Positions 7,608 through 16,482 of a stretch of DNA of 37,869 nucleotides are shown piece after piece; the first letter of the stretch is position 1; every line of letters begins with the position of its first letter. Under the pieces are notes generated by a model. That model did not search any database and was not told where the DNA came from. It worked only from the letters and a program-made list of their open reading frames with translations. Position numbers and translations under genes: made by a program. Origin of the DNA: Elusimicrobiota bacterium (GTDB taxonomy: Bacteria; Elusimicrobiota; Elusimicrobia; Elusimicrobiales; UBA9959). Location: positions 1 through 37,869 of the forward strand of contig JAGVVD010000045.1 of NCBI GenBank assembly GCA_019135865.1, in the 5' to 3' direction.

Positions 7608-9040
7608 TGCAGGAGACGATTTTCTATGTGGCGGCGGGCGAGACGCTCGGCGTCGTGCGCGACTACGCCAACGCCAAGACGATGGCGGCGCCGACGCTGG
7701 TGCGCGGCGTGTCCGCGCTGCTGCGGATGCGGCTCTTCGCGCACCGCGAGGGGCTTGAGCCGTACCCGATGGAGGCCCTGGGGGGTATCGTCCGCTGGCA
7801 GTGGGCGATGGACACGGACTTCAACGAGGCGACCGCATACAAGCTCCAGGCGGACAACGCGGGGATAACCCTTTCCGAGGTCATGGACGACATCGACGGA
7901 GACGAGTACACGTACACCGAGGTGTCCATCCCGATGCCTGAGATGAACACGGTGGAGCTGGCCGAGTGGATCGGGACGGACAAGACCAAGAACGGCCTAC
8001 ATGGGGAACTGGTCGGCTACGACGCCACGGGCGCGGAGGTGTACATCCTCCAGGTGGAGAACTTCACATTCCGCAACCGCATCACCAGCATCGGCTCGCC
8101 CACGCCGGTCAGCGCGGACTATCTGACGGCAAGCCAGGTCGCCGCGCTCATAGCGGCGGGCCTCGACTGCCAGTTCAGCCAGGACGGCGAACACTGGCAT
8201 CCCGGGCAGGACGAGGCGGACACCTGGCTGCGCCTCCGCGTGAGCGGCTCTGGCGGCCCCTGGAGCGACGCCATCCTGCTCCCGACGGGGGCGACTGGCC
8301 CGCGCGGGCGCGATTCCTATATGTATGTGGCATACGCCAGCAGCTCCGGCGGCGACAACTTCTCCCTTGTCCAGGCGAACAACCTCAAGTGGCGGGCGGA
8401 AATCCACACGGACGCGGAGATGGAGGAACTGACAGCCGCCGACTTCGCGGGCAGGTGGGTGAAATACATCGGCGACGACGGGACGGGCGTGGGCGACATG
8501 AAGGCCTCCGTCTATGACACGGACGGGGACGGCGTGGTGGACCGCGCCGTCAGGGCTAACACGGCGGACGCGGTCAACTGGGCCGATGTGCAGAGCCGCC
8601 CCGAGACCTTCGCGCCGTCGGCGCACGGCCACGGGATGGCGGACATAACCGACCCCGTGCGGCAGCGGACAAGGAGCGAGACCAATCCGAACACCCTGTA
8701 TCTCGACATTCCGGTCCTGTTCAACTCGTCCACGCAGAGCAGCGCCACACTGGCCATCGATTTTCCCCGCATACTGGAAACGCACGGAGGCACGGCCTAT
8801 TCGGGCAAGTCGGGCGACTGCCTCACGTGGGAATACCATGTGAAATGCTCGGCGGAAGTGACATCCGTGGCGGTCGGAGGGCTTGAGAGCACGATGGAGG
8901 CAATAAGCATCCCCGAGCGCCTGCGCCTCGTGGACAATTCGGCGACATGGCATGTGTTCGCAATCAGGGGACTCTACAAGTCGGGCGCGGCGAACAGCCT
9001 CCGCCTGCAGGTGAACTACTGCTACAGCTACGGGGCGTAA
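7607..9040 (+). CDS. Tail fibre protein A
   Basis: This 477-aa fibre-like protein has a bipartite build. The N-terminal 160 residues are probably the virion-attachment part. A middle module reads GLDCQFSQDGEHWHPGQ, then a Trp-rich strand and a short collagen-like TGATGPRG. A second module holds DSYMYVAYASSSGG and ELTAADFAGRWVKYIG. Both modules recur in the fibre gene at 11802. A SAHGHGMADITD motif, frequent in phage fibres (HxHxMxDIT), lies near residue 345. ATG 7607 is preferred over the GTG at 7604 because it gives the better spacing to AAGGAGG and a TGATG coupling to the upstream stop. Host-receptor contact is inferred from architecture. Confidence 0.75.
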   Translation: MQETIFYVAAGETLGVVRDYANAKTMAAPTLVRGVSALLRMRLFAHREGLEPYPMEALGGIVRWQWAMDTDFNEATAYKLQADNAGITLSEVMDDIDGDEYTYTEVSIPMPEMNTVELAEWIGTDKTKNGLHGELVGYDATGAEVYILQVENFTFRNRITSIGSPTPVSADYLTASQVAALIAAGLDCQFSQDGEHWHPGQDEADTWLRLRVSGSGGPWSDAILLPTGATGPRGRDSYMYVAYASSSGGDNFSLVQANNLKWRAEIHTDAEMEELTAADFAGRWVKYIGDDGTGVGDMKASVYDTDGDGVVDRAVRANTADAVNWADVQSRPETFAPSAHGHGMADITDPVRQRTRSETNPNTLYLDIPVLFNSSTQSSATLAIDFPRILETHGGTAYSGKSGDCLTWEYHVKCSAEVTSVAVGGLESTMEAISIPERLRLVDNSATWHVFAIRGLYKSGAANSLRLQVNYCYSYGA

Positions 9041-9041
9041 G

Positions 9042-10619
9042 ATGAACATACCATATCCATATAATAGGATCGGCGCCGGGGGCGACGTCGCAGAAGGCGG
9101 CGCGGTCCTCGGCGAGCGGGGCGTGTTCACCTGGCTTAGGGACGGGAAGCTGTACCAGAAGGCGGTGGAGCTGGACGGCGTGTTCCTCAACTCCGCGAAG
9201 GTGCGCTCAATGGTGGTGCTCTCCGACGGAATTGCGAGGCACACCACCGTCCATGCTGGCGGCACGCAGACAGTCTCCGGCGGCGGTCTCGCCGAAGGCG
9301 TGGTGGTCAACTCGGGAGGAAGGGCGTACATCTCCTCGGGGGGAAGCGCGGAGGACGTCTCCGTGAACATGTACGCATACGTCACCGCATACAGCGGTGC
9401 CTCCGTCAGCGGATGCGAGATCAACTCCAGCGGGATGGTCTGCGTGGCAGGCGGCGCGGAGGGTGCGGGCGTCACGGTCTCGGCCTACGGAAGCCTCTAC
9501 TGCGAGAGCGGCGCAAGGCTGAACGGCTGCGTCCTCTCGTCCAACGGGAGGCTCTCCGCGGGGAGCGGCGCCGACATCGCGCACCTCACCGTCTGCCCTG
9601 GCGCGGGATTCTCCTGCATCCAGGGCATGTCCGCCGCGAACATATCCGTCATGTCGGGCGGCTACCTCTACGCGAACTCGGGGGCGAAATGCCTGGATGC
9701 GGCGCTGGCGCAGGGCGGGCATGTCGTGCCATACGTCATGGGGCACGACGAGGAGACCGTCCTCACGGGGAGCGGCCCCGGCGGAGAGTTCTCCGTATCC
9801 AACGGCACGGCGGCGGGATTCGTCCTGGACGGCGGCGCATCGTTCCCGCTCTACTACTACGGCAGCGCCACAAGGACAACCCTGTCCTCCGGCGGCTCGA
9901 TGTTCGTCAGCTTCGGCGCGGTCGCTGCGGGAAACACGGTCTGCCCCAACGGGCGCGTGTTCGTCTATTCGGGCGGCACGGCGCGCGACACGGAAATCCA
10001 GCCTGGCGGCTCGGTGTTCGCGGACTTCAGGGGGACGTGCCTCGACACGGTGGTCTCGTCTGGAGCCCAGATATTCGCCAGCAACTACGGCGAGTGCTCC
10101 AGGACGGACATCCGCCAGGGCGCATACGCCTACGCCTCCATCGGCGGCCGCATCGTCTCCGCGACGGTGGCGGGAAACATCATCGCCTCCAGCAATGCCG
10201 TCCTTTCGGCACTGGACATCCAGTCCGACGGGTATGTCTCGGCCAGGCGGGGATGCACGGCTGTCGCCATAAACGTCTCAAGCGGCGGACGGATCTGGCT
10301 CAACGACTACACGGATGGAGGAGACATCAGCATCGAATCGGGCGGAAGCGCGTGGCTGCTGAACATGGGCACGTATTCGGGGCTGTATCTCGGTGTGGGA
10401 GCCTTCTGCTCGGCGTCTGCGTACATCACCCTTTCGGACGTATCCGTCGGCGAGGGCGCGAAGCTCTATCTATCGACCTACACCACGGCCACGGAAGTAT
10501 CCATCGCGTCCGGCGGCACGATCTGGCTGGGGAGCGGCGGAAGCGCGCTGAACGTTACAAGCGCGGAAGGAGCGGTGATAAGCGTGAACAATGGAGGACA
10601 TGTGGAATATGCAGAATGA
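9042..10619 (+). CDS. AIDA-type strand-loop-strand repeat tail fibre or adhesin
   Basis: This 525-aa protein is almost wholly built from about 19-residue strand-loop-strand repeats (for example ARHTTVHAGGTQTVSGGGLA, then VVVNSGGRAYISSGGSAEDV), roughly twenty of them. This is the AIDA-I/TibA passenger pattern that folds as a long right-handed beta-helix. In bacterial autotransporters these Ser/Thr-rich turns are the acceptor sites for O-linked heptose. Here there is no signal peptide and no C-terminal autotransporter barrel. The first 60 residues (GAGGDVAEGGAVLGERGVFT, a virion-anchor-like start) resemble fibre N-termini, so it is probably a phage fibre shaft. The last codons overlap the heptosyltransferase gene, arguing for paired expression and modification. 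Confidence 0.8.
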   Translation: MNIPYPYNRIGAGGDVAEGGAVLGERGVFTWLRDGKLYQKAVELDGVFLNSAKVRSMVVLSDGIARHTTVHAGGTQTVSGGGLAEGVVVNSGGRAYISSGGSAEDVSVNMYAYVTAYSGASVSGCEINSSGMVCVAGGAEGAGVTVSAYGSLYCESGARLNGCVLSSNGRLSAGSGADIAHLTVCPGAGFSCIQGMSAANISVMSGGYLYANSGAKCLDAALAQGGHVVPYVMGHDEETVLTGSGPGGEFSVSNGTAAGFVLDGGASFPLYYYGSATRTTLSSGGSMFVSFGAVAAGNTVCPNGRVFVYSGGTARDTEIQPGGSVFADFRGTCLDTVVSSGAQIFASNYGECSRTDIRQGAYAYASIGGRIVSATVAGNIIASSNAVLSALDIQSDGYVSARRGCTAVAINVSSGGRIWLNDYTDGGDISIESGGSAWLLNMGTYSGLYLGVGAFCSASAYITLSDVSVGEGAKLYLSTYTTATEVSIASGGTIWLGSGGSALNVTSAEGAVISVNNGGHVEYAE

Positions 10620-11814
10620 ACGCAATGACGGCAGGCCCGCATATGCCCCTCCGCCGGAAATTCCGGTGAAGGAGGCTGTCGAGGGCATACGACTCGACTT
10701 CAACTGCGGCCTCCGTGTCTCCTTTCCGAAGGACGGCGGCAGATACCGCCTGCTGTTCCGGGACCTGGATTCAGGCATCGTGCTCTACTGCATGGACGCG
10801 GAGCCGGGGAGCATGGTCGGCAGCTTCAAGCGCTACTACACGCGCTTCGGCATCGAGATATACCGCCAGGGCGATCCTGACACGCCGATATTCGCCCACG
10901 ACCTCGACCTCCGTGACAGGGACGTGCTTATCCAGATCCCGCAGGGGGCCCTTGGCGACGCCATCGCATGGTTCTCGTATGCCGAGCGGTTCTGGAAGAA
11001 GCACAAGTGCAGGCTCTTCGTGGCGATGCAGCCTGAAATCGCGGAAATCTTCAAAAAACAGTACCCCGAAATCACCTTCATCACGATGGACGAGGCAGCA
11101 AGGCTGAAGCCATACGCGACCTACCGTCTCGGCCTGTTCTTCGGTGGCGACACGGACGGGCAGCCCTTCGACTTCCGAGAGGCGGGGCTGCACAGGACTG
11201 CCGGGCTGATTCTCGGACTGGTGGGCGACGAACTGGCGGACGAGCCGCCGAGGGCAGACCTCTCCGCGCCAAGGCGCATCGCAGAGCCGTACGCGGTCAT
11301 CGCGACACAGGCGAGCTCCCAGTGCAAATACTGGAACAACCCTTCGGGCTGGCGCGAGGTGGTGAAGCACCTCAAGTCGAAGGGTCTCCGAGTCATCTGC
11401 ATCGACAGGTTCGCGGAATACGGATCGGGCATCGTGTTCAACCGCATCCCCTGGGGGTGCGAGGACTTCACCGGCGACCTTCCGCTCCAGGAGAGGATCG
11501 ACATCATCAAGGACGCGGAGGTGTTCATCGGTCTCTCCAGCGGCCTCTCGTGGCTTGCGTGGTGCTGCAATGTCCCGGTTGTGATGGTCTCGGGGTTCAC
11601 CGACGCGGTGAACGAGTTCCATACGCCATTCAGGGTGCAGAACCCGAGGGTGTGCCATGGCTGCTGGAACGACCAGAGGTGCGAGTTCGACCATTCGGAC
11701 TTCCTCTGGTGTCCGCGGAAGGAGAAGATGGAGGACAAGTTCGAATGCACGAAGGCGATTACGGCGAAGATGGTCATTGAAAAGACGGAGGAGGCCCTCG
11801 CATGGAGGAAGTGA
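10591..11814 (+). CDS. Strand-loop-strand O-heptosyltransferase (BAHT/TibC-like)
   Basis: This 407-aa glycosyltransferase fits the bacterial autotransporter heptosyltransferase family (Aah, TibC), which moves heptose from ADP-heptose to Ser residues of strand-loop-strand repeats in the cytoplasm. Visible features are an N-terminal beta-rich domain (about 32-92); GALGDAIAWF at 119-128 with D123, the likely catalytic Asp; GLHRTAGLILG near 199; SSQCKYWNNPSGWREVV at 242-258 with K246 in the nucleotide-sugar region; and FIGLSSGLSWLAW near 312. A C-terminal CxxC-X15-C-X11-C cluster (C355, C358, C374, C386) matches the family's iron-binding site. The gene overlaps the 3-prime end of the AIDA-repeat gene by 29 nt. 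ATG 10609 is a possible later start; GGAGG lies between the two candidates. Confidence 0.9.
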   Translation: MEDMWNMQNERNDGRPAYAPPPEIPVKEAVEGIRLDFNCGLRVSFPKDGGRYRLLFRDLDSGIVLYCMDAEPGSMVGSFKRYYTRFGIEIYRQGDPDTPIFAHDLDLRDRDVLIQIPQGALGDAIAWFSYAERFWKKHKCRLFVAMQPEIAEIFKKQYPEITFITMDEAARLKPYATYRLGLFFGGDTDGQPFDFREAGLHRTAGLILGLVGDELADEPPRADLSAPRRIAEPYAVIATQASSQCKYWNNPSGWREVVKHLKSKGLRVICIDRFAEYGSGIVFNRIPWGCEDFTGDLPLQERIDIIKDAEVFIGLSSGLSWLAWCCNVPVVMVSGFTDAVNEFHTPFRVQNPRVCHGCWNDQRCEFDHSDFLWCPRKEKMEDKFECTKAITAKMVIEKTEEALAWRK

Positions 11815-13667
11815 ATGTCAATCTCATGGTCAGCGGGCTGACTGCCACGCTGGCCGACGACTCGCGGAAGGAGACGAGCGTCCTGCCCGTGATGTTCCGC
11901 GGGATGCCGACGGAGCTGAAGGTGAAGCTGCTCAACGGCAACGGCTCCGCATATCCCGCTGCGCAGCTGGAGGGGCTGACCTGGCGCATGGTCGCCTCCA
12001 ACGTCTGGAACCCCTCCGCCACGCCGCTCCTTGAAAGCACCGACATAACGGTCGAGGGGAGCACCATCCGGGTGGCCATCGAGGAGACGGACACCAAGGA
12101 GCTCGCCGCCGTCATAGGCACGATGGAGGCCGTCACGCTGGGAGCAGAGATATACGGGATTCCGGCGGGGGCGGACAAGCCCTCGGTCATCCTCCAGTTC
12201 GGGCTGAAGGTGCGCAACCGCCGCGCGGGGACGGGCGAGCCGATCCCCGTGGCTGATGACGGCGTGACCGCTACGCAGGTCAAGGCGCTCCTCTCTGCGG
12301 GGATGGAGGTGCAGTGCTCCCGCGACGGCGAACACTGGGAGACGCCCGCAGCGGAGCACATGCAGGACTACCGCTGGCACAGGCTGCGGAACACCGCGCT
12401 GCCCGGTGCCGAATGGAGCGAGGCCATCCCGCTGATTGTCGGCGCGACCGGCCCCGCCGGAAGCATCGGCATAGGCTCTGTCACCAAGGGCGACGAGCCC
12501 TCCGTCACCAACAGCGGAACGGCTGAACACGCGGTGCTGGACATCGTGCTGCCCAAGGGCGACCAGGGGGCGTCCGCAAGCGTGGCGGTCGGAGCGACGG
12601 CAACTGGCGACCCCGGAACCGCAGCCAGCGTGGAGAACACTGGGGACGAGCACAACGCCGTCCTGCGCTTCACCATCCCGCGCGGCGCGGACGGCACGGT
12701 TGCCTTCGAGAGCCTCACCGACGCCCAGCGGCTCTCGCTCAAGGGCGACAAGGGCGACGCGGCCACCGTCGCGGTGGGCGGCGTCACGACGCTTGAGCCT
12801 GGCGGGGAGGCTGAAGTCTCCAACGCGGGGACAAGCCATGACGCCATCCTCCAGTTCGCGATTCCGCGCGGCGACACGGGCGCGAAGGGCGATAAGGGGG
12901 ACAGGGGCGAGCAAGGGCCGCCAGGCCCCGCCTGCTCGCTCACAATCGGCACAGTGACGGCCACGGAGACGGGGACGCCGCCCACGGCCAGCGTCACGGG
13001 CGAAGCGCCGAACCAGACGCTGAACCTCACGATGCCCAAGGGATTCAAGGGCGACAAGGGCGACAACGCCACCATCTCCATCGGCAACGTCTCGACGGGA
13101 GCGGCTGGGACGGCGGCGGCAGTCACGAACCGCGGCACGGCGGTGAACGCCGTCCTGGACTTCACCCTGCCGAGGGGCGACAAGGGCGATTCCACATACC
13201 TCCACGTGGCCTGGGCGAGGGACTCCCTCGGCACGGGCTTCTCGCTCGTCCCTTCCGACGACCGCAAGTACCGCGCAGAGCTGCTTCTGCCGGAACACCA
13301 TGACAACCTGACAGCGGAGGACTTCGCGGGCTGCGCCTGGACAAGATGCGGAGGACGGGACGGCGTCTCCTACGGCTCGGTCGCCGCCACGGACGGAAAC
13401 ACCGTGATACCCGAGGTTCGGCGGCTCGTGTTCGCCAACGCCACGCTTACCGCAGGCACGGACGGCGAGGCGACCGTCTCCTTCAACGGAGGTGGCGGCT
13501 GTGGCGGGGACGAAGCCTTCAACGACATCCTGATGATACGGTCGGCGCTTAACGCGTCCCGCTCGGGAGGAGGAAGCCCAGGCGGGAACGCGGGGGACAT
13601 CGAGGAGACCGGCGAAGCCTACTCCGAGCCGTCCCAGAGCGACAGCGGCCTGACAACCTGGCCATAG
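11802..13667 (+). CDS. Collagen-like tail fibre protein B
   Basis: This 621-aa fibre has an N-terminal domain (1-150) unlike fibre A, then a module shared with it (VQCSRDGEHWETP ... ATGPAGSIG). The shaft follows, with four to five copies of an about 45-residue repeat of the type IGxVTTxExGxxAxVxNxGTxxxAxLxFxIPRG, joined by short collagen-like Gly-X-Y runs (LKGDKGDAATV, TGAKGDKGDRGEQGPPGPAC). The second shared module, DSTYLHVAWARDSLG ... LTAEDFAGCAWTRC, follows near residue 465. The tail is Gly/Ser/Asp-rich. Such repeats form trimeric phage shafts. GGAGG lies 7-12 nt before ATG 11802, and the start overlaps the heptosyltransferase end. Confidence 0.8.
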   Translation: MEEVNVNLMVSGLTATLADDSRKETSVLPVMFRGMPTELKVKLLNGNGSAYPAAQLEGLTWRMVASNVWNPSATPLLESTDITVEGSTIRVAIEETDTKELAAVIGTMEAVTLGAEIYGIPAGADKPSVILQFGLKVRNRRAGTGEPIPVADDGVTATQVKALLSAGMEVQCSRDGEHWETPAAEHMQDYRWHRLRNTALPGAEWSEAIPLIVGATGPAGSIGIGSVTKGDEPSVTNSGTAEHAVLDIVLPKGDQGASASVAVGATATGDPGTAASVENTGDEHNAVLRFTIPRGADGTVAFESLTDAQRLSLKGDKGDAATVAVGGVTTLEPGGEAEVSNAGTSHDAILQFAIPRGDTGAKGDKGDRGEQGPPGPACSLTIGTVTATETGTPPTASVTGEAPNQTLNLTMPKGFKGDKGDNATISIGNVSTGAAGTAAAVTNRGTAVNAVLDFTLPRGDKGDSTYLHVAWARDSLGTGFSLVPSDDRKYRAELLLPEHHDNLTAEDFAGCAWTRCGGRDGVSYGSVAATDGNTVIPEVRRLVFANATLTAGTDGEATVSFNGGGGCGGDEAFNDILMIRSALNASRSGGGSPGGNAGDIEETGEAYSEPSQSDSGLTTWP

Positions 13668-13677
13668 GAGGAACACC

Positions 13678-15774
13678 ATGCTTTTCTGCAACATCGACTT
13701 CAATGTCGTCTACATCGATCCGGGCATCGCGTCGGCGGGGGACGGATCCACGCCCGCGCTTGCCCTTGTGAATCTGCCTGAGGCTTCGGCTCTCGCCGAC
13801 AGGACATGCTACATCATCCGCAGGACGGATGCCAGTGTGTCCTGCTCCCTTCCGTCCGGGACGAACACCTCGCTTGAGCACCTGATTCTCATGGGGATGC
13901 CGCGACCGACGGACACGGCATACGCATTCGTCCCCGACGAGGCGAAGGCCGCCTGGGGGACTGACACGGCCCAGTACGCGCGGATATCGATCCCGAACTC
14001 CTCCTCGACTCTTTCAATGGCGAACCTGCGGACGTTCCTGATGAACCGCCTGCACCTGTTCCGCACCTGCACGTCGGCAAGCCAGTACATGATCCAGTCC
14101 TACCAGACGGGCGAGTACAGGGGGACCTTCGCGGTGGAGCACTGCAAGTTCGGCGTCCAGGGCGTCGAGCCGGGCAGCGACGCCTGGGCAGGCCCCGCAT
14201 ACGAGGACAACGCCATGTACCGCTACCTCTACTTTGGCTTCCTGAGGTATCTGCGCATCAAGGACTGCGACATCGACTTCCGCCCGTACAGCAGCAGCGA
14301 CTACGCCGCCATATACTGCCATTTCCCGGACATGCTGGACGTGGAGGACACGAGGGTGAATATGCTTCCAGGCTCATCCTCCAGAGGCTCGTATGCGCTG
14401 AACTTCAGGAACTCCTACGAGCAGCAGGGCACGGAGGCGGTCGTGACGGGCCTCTCGCTTCGCCTTGTGGCAAACGGAACGGAAAGCAGGTACTTCGCGG
14501 GGGGAATCAAACTCGGAAACCACCTTTCCACCAGGGTCACAGGGCTGGCGGCGGCCAGCGTCATACCGCAGGGGATGAGAACGCCGACCGACGAATACAC
14601 GCTGTACCAGAACATTGCAAGCTTCGAAGGGCTGCAGGACTTCACAATGCGGGGCATCACTCTCGACCTCCCGCATTTCTGGCGATGCAACTGCCAGCTG
14701 CTGTATTTCTACGGCAACTGCTACTCCAGCTCGCCAGGCATAGAGCGGGAAATATCCGACGTGTCCATAAGGCTCGGAGAAAGCGCGGAGACGGCCGTCG
14801 GAAACCCTCCTTCCTACGACGACTACAGGAGCACCAACGAGTACAACTACTACTATCCGCTCAATGTCTGCATGGGAAGCTCAAGCAGCTCGTACTACGT
14901 GAAGCCATGCAGGGTGGATTGCGTGTCCATTGACGCGCCGCGCTGGAAGGCCGCGTACCTCGAGCACTGCCGTCTCACGAACTCCTCCTTCCGCGGACTG
15001 GTGAACATCCAGAGGACCATGGCCGACATCACGTCACTCTCGACCTGGTTTCCGGGATGCGCGATGAAAATGGGAAGCAACAGCCACGCCAGGGTCGGGA
15101 CGCTTTCCGTCAACATGGAGAACCCGTCCTATCCGTACAACTACGACGCGGCGATCGAGCGGGACAGGGGCAGCTGCTCCTACTTCGTGGAGGAAAGCAA
15201 CGCCATGCCCGAGCAGACGAATCTGTCCGGCTCGGGCGTCGGCCAGCAGTACACGGCCGCCTGCGCATCGGAAGGCGAGACGGGACACTACACGCTGAGG
15301 ACGCAGAACATCGCTGTGGACACATGGAACGTCCGCAGGACGGGCGGCGCTTCCGCCGCGCTGAAGCTCTGGAACGACAAGTGGAACAGCACGGGGATGG
15401 CGGTCCTCGGGCGAAAGCCGTTCAAGGGACGTCTCCTCGCGGCGGCCACGCCCGGGCGGCATGTCCTCAAGTGCCACGTGGCCTGGAAGAACTACTCTAA
15501 CGAGGAGGAGCTGAACCGACGCCTCATCATAACCGCCACTACGGACGAAGGCGGCTCCCCGCGCGTCTGGTGCAGCTCCGTCAACGGACGATGGGCGGAC
15601 GACCCCGATTCGGTATGGGAGAACGATTCGGGCCTTGTGCAGAAGGTGCTTGAGATGCCCATCGACGTCGAGGAGGCGGGGATGGTGGACGTGAGGCTCT
15701 ACTTCTCATGGTATTCGGCGGACGGATTCCTCTACGTGGACCCGGCGTTCACGCTGGAGCCGCAGGAACAGTAG
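13678..15774 (+). CDS. Predicted beta-helix receptor-binding protein, paralog 1
   Basis: This 698-aa protein has TAGGAGG before its ATG. It opens with NIDFNVVYIDPGIASAGDGS, a DxNxVYVDPxxxxGGDGxTPxxAL pattern typical of right-handed beta-helix surface proteins. A long middle of short polar strands rich in Tyr, Ser, Asn and Asp follows, then a jelly-roll-like C-terminal domain with LYFSWYSADGFLYVDPAFTL near the end. The gene at 18644 encodes a clear paralog with matching N-terminus, middle and C-terminus. Polysaccharide or receptor binding is likely. An enzymatic depolymerase role is possible, but no catalytic residues can be assigned. Confidence 0.65.
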   Translation: MLFCNIDFNVVYIDPGIASAGDGSTPALALVNLPEASALADRTCYIIRRTDASVSCSLPSGTNTSLEHLILMGMPRPTDTAYAFVPDEAKAAWGTDTAQYARISIPNSSSTLSMANLRTFLMNRLHLFRTCTSASQYMIQSYQTGEYRGTFAVEHCKFGVQGVEPGSDAWAGPAYEDNAMYRYLYFGFLRYLRIKDCDIDFRPYSSSDYAAIYCHFPDMLDVEDTRVNMLPGSSSRGSYALNFRNSYEQQGTEAVVTGLSLRLVANGTESRYFAGGIKLGNHLSTRVTGLAAASVIPQGMRTPTDEYTLYQNIASFEGLQDFTMRGITLDLPHFWRCNCQLLYFYGNCYSSSPGIEREISDVSIRLGESAETAVGNPPSYDDYRSTNEYNYYYPLNVCMGSSSSSYYVKPCRVDCVSIDAPRWKAAYLEHCRLTNSSFRGLVNIQRTMADITSLSTWFPGCAMKMGSNSHARVGTLSVNMENPSYPYNYDAAIERDRGSCSYFVEESNAMPEQTNLSGSGVGQQYTAACASEGETGHYTLRTQNIAVDTWNVRRTGGASAALKLWNDKWNSTGMAVLGRKPFKGRLLAAATPGRHVLKCHVAWKNYSNEEELNRRLIITATTDEGGSPRVWCSSVNGRWADDPDSVWENDSGLVQKVLEMPIDVEEAGMVDVRLYFSWYSADGFLYVDPAFTLEPQEQ

Positions 15775-15796
15775 GACAACATTACGGAGGACGAAG

Positions 15797-16171
15797 ATGT
15801 TCAGGAACACAATCGCGGCGGTCCTCGCGGCCGCAATGCTGACGGGCTGCATGGGCGACAGGGAGTACCAGCTGCGCAAGCGCCAGCTGAAGAACCAGGC
15901 GGGGCATCCCGCCACATACGAGCTGTTCACTGTGAGCGGCCCGTTCAAGCTGGAGCTAGCCGAGGGCGGCGCGGCGAAGGTCGCCGTGCCCAACCAGCCG
16001 TTCCAGGCGATCCCCATCCCCGACGGCGCGGCCACCCAGGCGGGGCTTGTGAAGTTCCTCGGCGGCGTGGCCGCCGGAACCGCGCTTGGCTTCAAGGCGC
16101 TTGACGGCGCTGGCGGGGGCTCGGTCATGAAGAACAGCCACAACACAACCACAAACGGAGGATGCAACTGA
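15797..16171 (+). CDS. Phage-encoded lipoprotein 1
   Basis: This 124-aa protein has a lipoprotein signal peptide: MFRNT, a hydrophobic run and the lipobox LTGC with Cys18. The mature part starts with a short helical charged segment (MGDREYQLRKRQLKNQAGH), followed by beta-prone and Ala/Gly-rich stretches (GGVAAGTALGFKALDGAGGG). CGGAGG lies about 9 nt before the ATG. It sits within the tail-fibre cluster and is coupled to a second lipoprotein gene. Phage lipoproteins can act in lysis as outer-membrane spanins or in superinfection exclusion; neither is proven here. The sequence is not proline-rich as Rz1-type spanins usually are. Confidence 0.75.
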   Translation: MFRNTIAAVLAAAMLTGCMGDREYQLRKRQLKNQAGHPATYELFTVSGPFKLELAEGGAAKVAVPNQPFQAIPIPDGAATQAGLVKFLGGVAAGTALGFKALDGAGGGSVMKNSHNTTTNGGCN

Positions 16172-16482
16172 TGAGAAGCGGAATCATGCTAATGCCAGTC
16201 CTTGCCGCGCTCCTGCTTGCGGGCTGCGTGGCGACAGCCCCCGTCAGCATCGCCTGGCGGAGCAACACCACGCTGCAATACGCGACAACCGAGGGCAGGA
16301 ACGACCGCGCGGAGGATGCGAACACCGTCAACGCCGACCGCACCACGGAGACGCAGGCCGCCGTGGCGATGGGCGACGGCAAGGCGGCCACTGCACCGCA
16401 GGACGCGCGGAACAAGGCCGCCGCCGAGCCGAAGGAGACGCAGGGCAAGGCGGAATCCGGACCTGAGGAGGATACGCAGTGA
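16171..16482 (+). CDS. Phage-encoded lipoprotein 2
   Basis: This 103-aa protein starts MRSGIMLMPVLAALLLAGC, a full signal peptide with lipobox LAGC at residues 16-19. The mature part is nearly all polar (Thr, Glu, Ala, Gln), low in complexity and probably disordered, with an acidic end (SGPEEDTQ). ATG 16171 is preferred over ATG 16162 because GGAGG then lies about 9 nt upstream and the start overlaps the previous stop (TGATG). Its stop in turn overlaps the next start (GTGA). With lipoprotein 1 it forms a lipoprotein pair within structural genes, with lysis or exclusion as candidate roles. Confidence 0.75.
   Translation: MRSGIMLMPVLAALLLAGCVATAPVSIAWRSNTTLQYATTEGRNDRAEDANTVNADRTTETQAAVAMGDGKAATAPQDARNKAAAEPKETQGKAESGPEEDTQ

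Noticed and set aside
7997-9475. Reverse-strand open frame of 492 codons over fibre A
   Set aside because: Antisense shadow; no recognisable motif, and the + strand protein has fibre signatures and a ribosome site.
11121-13703. Very long reverse-strand open frame (860 codons) over the heptosyltransferase and fibre B
   Set aside because: It is a shadow of GC-rich coding sequence: its composition is His/Arg/Asp-heavy, it crosses two genes with clear motifs and it has no ribosome site.
13678-15774. Assignment of the beta-helix paralogs as depolymerases
   Set aside because: The fold pattern suggests surface binding, but I can point to no catalytic residues or lyase motif.
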